A stretch of DNA of 6,616 nucleotides, from positions 1 through 6,616 of the forward strand of contig JAEKKE010000040.1 of assembly GCA_019510535.1 (NCBI GenBank), written 5' to 3'. The position numbers and the translations under genes are program-made. Source of the stretch: Acidobacteriota bacterium. GTDB lineage: Bacteria > Acidobacteriota > Terriglobia > Terriglobales > Acidobacteriaceae. Each line of letters starts with the position of its first letter. Positions within the stretch are counted from its first letter, which is position 1. Shown here in pieces: positions 1-4,833 of the stretch. Below the pieces are notes generated by a model. The model was given only the letters and a program-made list of their open reading frames with translations. It was not told where the DNA came from and ran no database searches.

Positions 1-914
1 ACATGGGCGACCCGGCAGTTGCCGAGGTACATCGGCTGCAAGCCGAGTTCCCTGAGATGGACATCGTGCTGGTGCATTGTCCGTTGCGTCTGGGCACCAA
101 CGGCAAGGTGAGCAACCTGGCGCAGATGCTGCCGCATGCGCGTCATGAGTACATCGTCATCAACGATGCCGATATCGCCGTCTCGTCGCGCTACCTGGCG
201 CGTGTTCTTTCGCCCTTCGATAACGCTCGCACCGGAATGGTGACCTGTGCCTATCGTGTCGTCACTGCTACACTCGGTGCGACGCTATGGGCAAAGTTTG
301 AAGCTCTGGGCGTCTCCTGCGACTTCATTCCCGGTCTGCTGACTGCGCGGCGCATGGAGAAGGGCATTCGCTTCGGGCTGGGCGCAACGCTGGCCACACG
401 CAAGCGGATTATCGAAGAGATTGGCGGCCTGGAGTCGATCGTCGAGTATCTCGCCGATGACTACGAACTCGGGCTTCGCATCAGCCAGGCCGGATATGAG
501 GTCGTGCTCTCCGATGAAGTGGTCGATACCTCTGTACCGCAATACGACGCCTCAGGCTACTGGACGCACCAGCTTCGCTGGTACCGGACCGTGCGTGATG
601 CCCGTCCCGGCGGCTACTTCGGCCTGCCCACTACGTATTGCGTTCCGTGGGCCGTGGCCACCGTCATCGCCAGCGGCTTCGATCTCTGGAGCTTCTCGCT
701 GCTCTCCATGGCGCTTCTGGCTCGCATCACTGTTTGCCTGACGATCGGTGTCGGCGTGCTGCGCGACGGCCAGGTGCTGCGCGACCTGTGGCTTGTTCCT
801 TTCAAGGACGTTGCCTGCCTTCTGTTATGGCTCTGTGGTCTGTTGGACGACACCATTGAGTGGCGCGGGGAGCGGTTCAAGCTGGAGAAGGGGAAATTGA
901 TTCGCGCCAATTGA
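1..914 (+). CDS. hpnI: HpnI-like hopanoid glycosyltransferase (GT2/GT21), 5' end missing
   Basis: This is a glycosyltransferase resembling ceramide glucosyltransferase and the hopanoid enzyme HpnI. HpnI adds N-acetylglucosamine to bacteriohopanetetrol, the first step towards glucosamine- and cyclitol-ether-hopanoids at the inner membrane. Counting from the Met codon at 3, the visible 303 residues show the nucleotide-sugar/metal site NDAD (54-57), the acidic motif LADDYELG (150-157), the Q-x-x-R-W type signature QLRW (190-193), and then hydrophobic segments near 212-245 and 265-283. A short basic tail containing WRGERF follows. The frame is open to the left edge, and family members usually have roughly 80-100 more N-terminal residues carrying a membrane helix and the start of the GT-A fold. 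The ATG at 3 is therefore probably internal. The stop is TGA at 912-914. The next gene is convergent, so any hpn cluster on this strand ends here. The GT-A family call is firm. The choice of HpnI over another GT21-like lipid glycosyltransferase is inference. Confidence 0.8.
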   Translation, partial: MGDPAVAEVHRLQAEFPEMDIVLVHCPLRLGTNGKVSNLAQMLPHARHEYIVINDADIAVSSRYLARVLSPFDNARTGMVTCAYRVVTATLGATLWAKFEALGVSCDFIPGLLTARRMEKGIRFGLGATLATRKRIIEEIGGLESIVEYLADDYELGLRISQAGYEVVLSDEVVDTSVPQYDASGYWTHQLRWYRTVRDARPGGYFGLPTTYCVPWAVATVIASGFDLWSFSLLSMALLARITVCLTIGVGVLRDGQVLRDLWLVPFKDVACLLLWLCGLLDDTIEWRGERFKLEKGKLIRAN

Positions 915-944
915 ATGATGGAATAACGGAATGATTGAATGATG
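910..944. repeat. short direct repeat at the hpnI stop codon
   Basis: The 11-mer ATTGAATGATG occurs at 910-920 and again at 934-944, a period of 24 nt. The related unit GGAATAACGGAATG lies between the two copies. The first copy overlaps the TGA stop of the HpnI-like gene (912-914). It looks like replication slippage in AT-rich spacer sequence, and no function is evident. Confidence 0.7.
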
Positions 945-1016
945 CGGAATTTTGGGGTGCTCCGTATCATCCCGTGGCTGGGACAAATTGCTAACAGCAG
1001 GTCCTTCGCTACCTCA

Positions 1017-1041
1017 CCCCAGCCAAACAAGTTGGCTGGGG
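1017..1041. repeat. GC-rich hairpin repeat, copy 1
   Basis: The perfect arms CCCCAGCCAA (1017-1026) and TTGGCTGGGG (1032-1041) enclose the loop ACAAG. The flanks read CA before and ACCCCG after, followed by TTCGCTC at 1048-1054, and TTGCTAACA lies upstream at 988-996. A closely related hairpin is at 3276-3299, and a looser relative is at 4612-4639. The copies behave like a dispersed, REP-like intergenic element. Here it lies between convergent genes, where it could also stop transcription or protect 3' ends. Confidence 0.8.
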
Positions 1042-1135
1042 ACCCCGTTCGCTCAGGATGACAAATTTGGGAGCGTGGGTGTCCAAAAGGCACCGTTGAG
1101 CTGTTTAGCGAAAGCGGTCGCACGTAGCGCGAATA

Positions 1136-1160
1136 CCCACATAAGCTTCGCGTATGTGGG
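1136..1160. repeat. hairpin with TTC loop downstream of the ArnT-like gene
   Basis: The arms CCCACATAAGC (1136-1146) and GCGTATGTGGG (1150-1160) pair over 11 positions with one mismatch around the loop TTC. The flanks also show partial dyad character, with GGGTGTCC at 1077-1084 against GGCACCC at 1160-1166. The hairpin starts about 70 nt past the ArnT-like stop codon and is not followed by a T-run. It is either a dispersed intergenic palindrome or a weak terminator. Confidence 0.6.
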
Positions 1161-1230
1161 GCACCCGGTGTATGGGTTCTCACCAAGTTTGCGGCACACC
1201 GCCAACACCATTCAGCTATCAACCCGAGCA

Positions 1231-3147
1231 TCACTTCAGTCGCGCTGCGTAGTTCGCGATCAGCTGTTTTCCGCCGCTCTCGATCACCACGACGTAGTCT
1301 TTCCCGAGGAATGCCGGGACCTTGCCGCTCTCGGTCCATAGGAAGATTCGTTGCGTGCCTTTCCATTTGGCTTTCAATGAAGCCTCGTCCTCGAAGATCT
1401 TCGGGGCGTCGGTGAAGAACGATCCGTACCAGAGGTTCGCGCTGTGTCCTTCGAAGATATGGATATCGTTCCTTCGGAGATAGAAACCCAGCGTCGAGCC
1501 GGCCTCATACTCGCCGTGGATCACGATCAGGTCGTTTGGCTGCACTTCGTCTTTGATGGCATCGGCCAACTGTTTGGAACTCAGCGCCGGAGCGAAGAAG
1601 CGCAGTCCGGTGTGCGCCGCCAGCAGAAAGGTGAAGGCTAACGCGGCGATCCAGAGGTTCGAGTGATGCGGTTCGAACTGCCGGCGCTTCCACCATGCCA
1701 TCGCGCTACCCACACCGAAGGCGATGGCGGTCAGGCCCAGTGGTCCGGCAAACATTCCCATTGCCGCCGCGTTCAGGTCGAGGAAGTGCCCGAACGACAA
1801 GGCGTAGTCACCAGGATTCTGCTGCAGCAGCGATGCAATATCCGTGCCCGGAGCGGGCTGTTTTGCATTCAGCAGAAGCAGGCCGCAGACCAGCATCACC
1901 AGGACACCGATGACGAACAACACCGTAGCCGCGCGCTGCCCGGCAGTGACCAGTGGCTGGGGGACGGCAAAGCTTTCCGCTTCCGTTGCTTCATCGTGCA
2001 TCCACCATCCGATCAGTAGCGCCAGAGCAGGCAGTACAGGGAGCACGTAGTACTCCTGCCGGGTGGAGAAGCTGAAGAAGAGCATCGGCACCGCCGCCCA
2101 CACCACCAGAAAAAGCTTCGCCCGCCCGGCCTGTGTCCGCTCCCGCAGCCGAATCCGCTTCACGGCCGGGAACAGAAACACCGACCAGGGCAACAGCCAG
2201 ACCAGCACCAGCAGCCAGAAGAGCCAGAGGGGCACCGTATCGTAGTCCCGGGGAACGCGCAGGTTCATGTAACGCAGCACGTGCTCGTTCATGAAGTAGA
2301 ACCAGGTCCAGCCATGTACGTTGCCCAGCGTGGGCTCCGGCACGAACCAATGTCCGTTCAGACGGCTAAGGCCTCCGGGGTGCCCCTGATTCGGGTTCGC
2401 CCTTGCGATCAGGACATGCCACGGCGCTGCCACAGCCAAAAAGACCAGCAGCGAACTGATGGGCCGAAGCTGCCAAAGGCGGGCCAGCGTCCCCTTCGCT
2501 CCTCGCGTAAGCAGGAGATAGGCCCCGCCGATGAGGATAGGAAAGACCATACCGATCAGTCCCTTGGTCAGGACCCCCAGGGCGCAGCAGACGGCGAAAC
2601 CCCAGCACCAGACTGCCGGCTGGGCGCGCCGCTGCCCGCTCCATCCGTGCTCTGCGTCGGCGAAGTCGGTCTTCTCGGTCTGCCAGAAGCAGAACATCGC
2701 CAGCGTCAGCCAAAGGCAGACTGCAACGTCAGGCAGCAGGATCCGGCTGAAGATGAAGATACCGAAGCTGGAGAGCAGCACGATCGCCGCGTAAAACCCC
2801 GAGCGCTCGTGCCCTGCCAGCAGCCGTCCAAATGCCCAGGCCGCAACGGCTAAGCCCAGCATCATCAATGCCATAGGAACTCTGGCGGCAGCGGCATAAG
2901 CCCCGAACAGCTTCATCGATGCCGCCATCGACCAGTACAGGACCGGCGCCTTTTCCAGGTACCGGATGTCGTTGGCGTACAGCGTCACCCAGTCGTGCCG
3001 CTGCACCATCTCGCGGGCTACTTCGGCGTGGACCGAATCGGCGTCGTCCAGCAACGGCGGAGTGAACAGCGTGAAGCTGGCATAAAAGACAGCCCACAGG
3101 GCCAGGAGCCACAGCAGACGTCGGGAAGAGGGGGCGATCTCACTCAT
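1231..3147 (-). CDS. ArnT-like (GT39/GT83-type) membrane glycosyltransferase
   Basis: This is a complete 638-residue polytopic inner-membrane GT-C glycosyltransferase. Enzymes of this type move a sugar from a polyprenyl-phosphate donor to an acceptor such as lipid A, glycan or protein on the periplasmic side. The order of elements fits the ArnT/PMT superfamily. TM1 (about 11-29) is followed by the first periplasmic loop motif DDADSVHAEVAREM (34-47), where ArnT has its catalytic aspartate. EKAPVLYW (65-72) comes next, then a second loop acidic residue in LLPD (137-140), and LTKGLIG (193-199). NEHVLRYMN follows near 287-295, then several more TM helices and a soluble C-terminal domain of roughly 125 residues. 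The start ATG (3147-3145) has GAGGG five nucleotides upstream (3157-3153). The gene stands alone: it is convergent with the HpnI-like gene and divergent from the Rieske gene. No undecaprenyl-phosphate-sugar synthesis gene is adjacent, so donor and acceptor cannot be named. The superfamily call is firm, but arnT itself is not claimed. Confidence 0.92.
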   Translation of the reverse strand: MSEIAPSSRRLLWLLALWAVFYASFTLFTPPLLDDADSVHAEVAREMVQRHDWVTLYANDIRYLEKAPVLYWSMAASMKLFGAYAAAARVPMALMMLGLAVAAWAFGRLLAGHERSGFYAAIVLLSSFGIFIFSRILLPDVAVCLWLTLAMFCFWQTEKTDFADAEHGWSGQRRAQPAVWCWGFAVCCALGVLTKGLIGMVFPILIGGAYLLLTRGAKGTLARLWQLRPISSLLVFLAVAAPWHVLIARANPNQGHPGGLSRLNGHWFVPEPTLGNVHGWTWFYFMNEHVLRYMNLRVPRDYDTVPLWLFWLLVLVWLLPWSVFLFPAVKRIRLRERTQAGRAKLFLVVWAAVPMLFFSFSTRQEYYVLPVLPALALLIGWWMHDEATEAESFAVPQPLVTAGQRAATVLFVIGVLVMLVCGLLLLNAKQPAPGTDIASLLQQNPGDYALSFGHFLDLNAAAMGMFAGPLGLTAIAFGVGSAMAWWKRRQFEPHHSNLWIAALAFTFLLAAHTGLRFFAPALSSKQLADAIKDEVQPNDLIVIHGEYEAGSTLGFYLRRNDIHIFEGHSANLWYGSFFTDAPKIFEDEASLKAKWKGTQRIFLWTESGKVPAFLGKDYVVVIESGGKQLIANYAARLK

Positions 3148-3175
3148 GGCTTCCCTCAGTGTATGTGTGCCACAT
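3140..3175 (-). other. possible 11-codon upstream reading frame overlapping the ArnT-like start
   Basis: On the minus strand an ATG at 3175-3173 opens an 11-codon frame (MWHTYTEGSHE) that ends in TGA at 3142-3140, overlapping the ATGAGTGA start of the membrane glycosyltransferase by 8 nt. AGGAAG (3185-3180) lies four nucleotides upstream. The overlap would allow translational coupling. A frame this short arises easily by chance, so this is only a candidate. Confidence 0.2.
3153..3157 (-). promoter_or_regulatory. ribosome binding site of the ArnT-like gene
   Basis: GAGGG on the minus strand lies five nucleotides before the ATG at 3147. This supports that start codon over downstream alternatives. 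Confidence 0.7.
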
Positions 3176-3212
3176 CACTCTTCCTTTAGAGCAGTTCTCC
3201 TAATGATGTGGC
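3169..3212. repeat. 9-bp inverted repeat in the ArnT-like leader
   Basis: GCCACATCA (3169-3177) and TGATGTGGC (3204-3212) are exact reverse complements separated by 26 nt. The spacer contains the left copy of the AGTTCTCCTAA motif. In a transcript of the minus-strand gene this would form a stem just upstream of the ribosome binding site. As DNA it could be a two-site operator. No regulator is encoded in the window. Confidence 0.6.
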
Positions 3213-3231
3213 GTTGGATGAATCAGTGAAT

Positions 3232-3256
3232 GCCGTTTTCTTCACAGGAAAACGGC
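3232..3256. repeat. perfect 9-bp hairpin in the divergent intergenic region
   Basis: GCCGTTTTC (3232-3240) and GAAAACGGC (3248-3256) pair perfectly around the loop TTCACAG, and a wobble pair and a T-A pair could extend the stem inwards. Because A- and T-runs sit in the arms, this has some terminator character, but it lies upstream of both neighbouring genes. A structural or dispersed repeat is more likely. Confidence 0.6.
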
Positions 3257-3275
3257 GCAGACAGCCAGAACTTCA

Positions 3276-3299
3276 CCCCAGCGAACGAGTTCGCTGGGG
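3276..3299. repeat. GC-rich hairpin repeat, copy 2
   Basis: The perfect arms CCCCAGCGAA (3276-3285) and TTCGCTGGGG (3290-3299) enclose the loop CGAG. It has the same CA...CCCCG surroundings as the copy at 1017-1041. The eighth base pair is G-C here and C-G there, so both arms changed together. It lies in the upstream region of the Rieske gene, so this copy is not a terminator of an adjacent gene. Confidence 0.8.
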
Positions 3300-3369
3300 G
3301 CCCCGATACTCCGCTCTAGACTTTTAGGAGAACTACTCCACGCCCGGGATGGTGTAGCCTCAGGCTCGG

Positions 3370-4461
3370 ATGAAGTTGCGCAATGACAGTCTTTTGGCCA
3401 ATGTCGAAGGTCCGCCGACCGAGCTGATCTTCGGCGACTGGTACCCGGCGCTCCGCAGCGATCTGTTGCGCAAGGGAAAGACCACGACCTCGCTGCTGCT
3501 GGGCGTTCCGCTGTTGCTGGGACGCAAAAACGACGGCCGCATCTTCGCGATGCGCGATCTCTGCCCCCACCGCGGCATTCCGCTTTCAGCCGGCTGGTTC
3601 GACGGCGAGCACGTCCAGTGCAAGTACCACGGCTGGAAGTTCGAGCCCTGCGGCGGCCAGTGCGCCGAAATCCCGTCACTGACGCAATTTGACACCCTCC
3701 AGCCCGGCAAAATCTTCGCCGGAGCCTATCCCTGTGTGGAGCAGGACGGCTACGCCTGGGTTTACGTTCCCAAACCAGGCGAAAATCGGGTGCCAGCCAG
3801 CCTGCCGCCTGTCCCGGAGCTGCCGAAGTTTGGCCCCCGGTTCACCACGGCGCATCTGCAGGCGGATCTGCCGTGCAATGTTGACCACGGCATCATCGGC
3901 CTGATGGATCCGGCGCATGGCCCCTTTGTGCACCGTGCCTGGTGGTGGCGCAGCGCCGCCAGCATTCACGAGAAGACCAAGCACTTCGAGCCGATTCCGG
4001 AGGGCTTCCGGATGTCGCCGCACACGCCCTCGTCGAACTCGGCGCCCTACAAATTAATAGGAAAGCCGGAAACGACAATCGATTTTTCCCTGCCGAACCG
4101 GCGATTTGAGACGGTGGTGGCCAGAAAGAACGGCGAGATCACCCACTGGTTCGCGTCGCTGACAACGGTTACGCCGGTTACCGCCTCCACCTGCCGGATC
4201 GATGTGATTGCGGCCTGGAGCATGCTGACCTGGCTGCCGATCGTGCGGCCCGTCGCCATGTGGTTTGGCAAGCGTTTCGTCCGCCAGGACCAGGAAACGA
4301 TGATGGAACAGGCGGAGGGTCTGCGTTTCCGGCCGGCGATGATGCTGATCGACGATGCCGACAAACCGGCGAAATGGTATTTCGCCCTGAAACAGCGGCG
4401 ACTTTCTGGTGAGGGAGAGCACCCGCTTCCGGGGCCGGTGGAGCTGCACTGGAGGAGTTGA
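3370..4461 (+). CDS. Rieske non-heme iron oxygenase, alpha-subunit type
   Basis: This 363-residue protein belongs to the ring-hydroxylating oxygenase family, which uses a Rieske [2Fe-2S] cluster to pass electrons to a mononuclear iron that activates O2. The cluster ligands are C65-x-H67 (CPHRG) and C84-x2-H87 (CKYHGW), with 16 residues between the pairs. The iron site is D180-x2-H183-x4-H188 (MDPAHGPFVH), with D307 (RQDQE) the likely third ligand. A hydrophobic stretch at 281-299 could give membrane contact. The length suits single-polypeptide oxygenases such as the vanillate demethylase, KshA, pheophorbide oxygenase or sterol-acting groups. The ATG at 3370 is the first start after the in-frame TAG at 3355-3357, and its ribosome site is weak (AGG at 3362-3364). 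No ferredoxin, reductase or beta-subunit gene is nearby, so electrons must come from elsewhere. The substrate is unknown. A hopanoid or other terpenoid target is only a guess from the HpnI-like gene 2.5 kb away. Confidence 0.94.
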   Translation: MKLRNDSLLANVEGPPTELIFGDWYPALRSDLLRKGKTTTSLLLGVPLLLGRKNDGRIFAMRDLCPHRGIPLSAGWFDGEHVQCKYHGWKFEPCGGQCAEIPSLTQFDTLQPGKIFAGAYPCVEQDGYAWVYVPKPGENRVPASLPPVPELPKFGPRFTTAHLQADLPCNVDHGIIGLMDPAHGPFVHRAWWWRSAASIHEKTKHFEPIPEGFRMSPHTPSSNSAPYKLIGKPETTIDFSLPNRRFETVVARKNGEITHWFASLTTVTPVTASTCRIDVIAAWSMLTWLPIVRPVAMWFGKRFVRQDQETMMEQAEGLRFRPAMMLIDDADKPAKWYFALKQRRLSGEGEHPLPGPVELHWRS

Positions 4462-4505
4462 CCTATCAAAAGATAGGGCTCAGAGCCTGTGGCGTACCCC
4501 ACAGG
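4462..4505 (+). repeat. tandem hairpins directly after the Rieske stop codon
   Basis: CCTATC-AAAA-GATAGG (4462-4477) starts one base after the TGA. It is followed by CCTGTGG (4486-4492) paired with CCACAGG (4499-4505). An alternative stem, GGCT-CAG-AGCC (4477-4487), bridges and would disrupt both. There is no T-run, so a canonical intrinsic terminator is not supported. A 3'-end stabilising structure or a dispersed repeat fits as well. Confidence 0.5.
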
Positions 4506-4534
4506 TTGATCCGCTCCGCGAATCGCGCTTAAAT
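4506..4534 (+). promoter_or_regulatory. candidate upstream rpsA promoter
   Basis: TTGATC (4506-4511) and TTAAAT (4529-4534) are spaced by exactly 17 nt. Each hexamer matches the sigma70 consensus at four of six positions. It overlaps the end of the hairpin cluster. It is the weaker of two tandem candidates. Confidence 0.35.
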
Positions 4535-4571
4535 CCGCGTCAAATGCATGTAAATCTTGTGTCAGGTTAGT

Positions 4572-4600
4572 TTGACTCGGGATATCCACGTTGCTAACAT
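4572..4600 (+). promoter_or_regulatory. candidate main rpsA promoter
   Basis: TTGACT (4572-4577) and TAACAT (4595-4600), spaced 17 nt apart, match the sigma70 -35 and -10 hexamers at five and four of six positions. Transcription would begin near 4607, giving a leader of roughly 190 nt before the preferred rpsA start. The -10 lies inside TTGCTAACA, which also precedes hairpin copy 1 at 988-996. Confidence 0.5.
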
Positions 4601-4611
4601 AGAAGTCGAGC

Positions 4612-4639
4612 CCCTCTGCTCCACGAGACCAGCGGGGGG
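4612..4639 (+). repeat. hairpin repeat, degenerate copy 3, in the rpsA leader
   Basis: CCCTCTGCT (4612-4620) and AGCGGGGGG (4631-4639) can form nine pairs, two of them G-U wobbles, around a ten-base loop. The surroundings resemble copy 1: TTGCTAACA upstream (4591-4599), GGGGACCC at the right arm (4636-4643), and TTCGCTC downstream (4656-4662). Because the wobbles pair only in a plus-strand transcript, folding would favour RNA from the rpsA promoter. Confidence 0.4.
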
Positions 4640-4778
4640 ACCCTGCAACAACCGATTCGCTCCTGCCTGCCGAGCCTTCCTTTGGGAAGTGTGACAAGTA
4701 GTTGAGCCGGCCCCCAAGATGCTGCGGGCTGACTTGATGCCTTGTCAGAAATTAGCAGGTCGCGTGAATCCTGGCCTC

Positions 4779-4783
4779 GGGAG
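4779..4783 (+). promoter_or_regulatory. candidate rpsA ribosome binding site
   Basis: GGGAG lies ten nucleotides before the ATG at 4794. The ATG at 4818 has no Shine-Dalgarno-like sequence within 15 nt. This favours 4794, although the spacing is on the long side. Confidence 0.45.
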
Positions 4784-4786
4784 TCT

Positions 4787-4833
4787 TCGTCCAATGGTTG
4801 AATCCCAAACTCGTCCAATGGCTGAACCCCAAA
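4787..4833 (+). repeat. 24-bp tandem duplication spanning the rpsA start codon
   Basis: The 23-nt stretches 4787-4809 and 4811-4833 match except at two positions (GTT/GCT and TCC/CCC codons). They form a direct repeat of period 24, and each contains CCAATGG. The period is eight codons, so both ATGs (4794 and 4818) are in the rpsA frame. Confidence 0.9.

Larger units (their letters stand above)
915..1230. other. convergent intergenic region, no gene
   Basis: This 316-base space separates the 3' ends of the HpnI-like gene (plus) and the ArnT-like gene (minus). It holds the end of a short direct repeat (to 944), a perfect 10-bp hairpin (1017-1041) and an 11-bp hairpin with one mismatch (1136-1160). 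Open frames crossing it on both strands lack family-like sequence and overlap the flanking genes, so no gene is called. Either hairpin could terminate transcription, but neither is followed by a T-run on either strand. Confidence 0.75.
3189..3338. promoter_or_regulatory. mirrored 15-bp motif flanking the divergent promoter region
   Basis: GAGCAGTTCTCCTAA (3189-3203) and TTAGGAGAACTACTC (3324-3338) are reverse complements at 14 of 15 positions. Read in the sense of each gene, both give TTAGGAGAACTRCTC. It ends about 41 nt before the ATG of the minus-strand glycosyltransferase and about 31 nt before the ATG of the plus-strand Rieske gene. This placement suggests a shared regulatory or leader element. 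It could instead be the termini of a small mobile repeat of about 150 bp, but no target-site duplication is visible (CCTTTA on the left, CACGCC on the right). Confidence 0.5.
4607..4793 (+). other. rpsA leader, no gene
   Basis: This is the probable 5' untranslated region of rpsA if the promoter at 4572-4600 is used. It begins with a hairpin at 4612-4639 and otherwise shows only pyrimidine-rich spacer. In-frame ATGs at 4719 and 4737 and a GTG at 4764 exist upstream, after a TGA at 4692, but the residues they would add do not look like S1 sequence. In Escherichia coli S1 represses its own mRNA through the leader. Whether that happens here cannot be seen. Confidence 0.45.

Noticed and set aside
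1017..1041. Classical intrinsic terminator for the HpnI-like gene
   Set aside because: The stem is strong but is followed by ACCCCGTTCG rather than a T-run, and the same hairpin type occurs upstream of a gene at 3276.
952..1341. Plus-strand open frame of 129 codons in the convergent spacer
   Set aside because: It runs through two hairpin repeats and into the antisense of the ArnT-like 3' end, with no good ribosome site or family-like sequence.
614..1366. Minus-strand open frame of 250 codons
   Set aside because: It overlaps the HpnI-like coding region and the 3' end of the ArnT-like gene and crosses the hairpin spacer. The product is Arg/Ser-rich with no family features.
3189..3338. A complete insertion sequence or clear MITE
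   Set aside because: There is no transposase, and the bases outside the termini (CCTTTA and CACGCC) show no target-site duplication. Only the inverted termini support it.
3349..3357. ATG at 3349 as the Rieske start
   Set aside because: It is in frame but is followed after one codon by TAG (3355-3357), so the first usable start is 3370.
3242..3679. Minus-strand open frames near the Rieske 5' end
   Set aside because: They are antisense to the conserved Rieske cluster region, and the products are Arg-rich and low in complexity.
4047..4697. Minus-strand open frame of 216 codons
   Set aside because: It lies mostly antisense to the Rieske oxygenase and then covers the hairpin and promoter region. 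It is a shadow of the sense gene.
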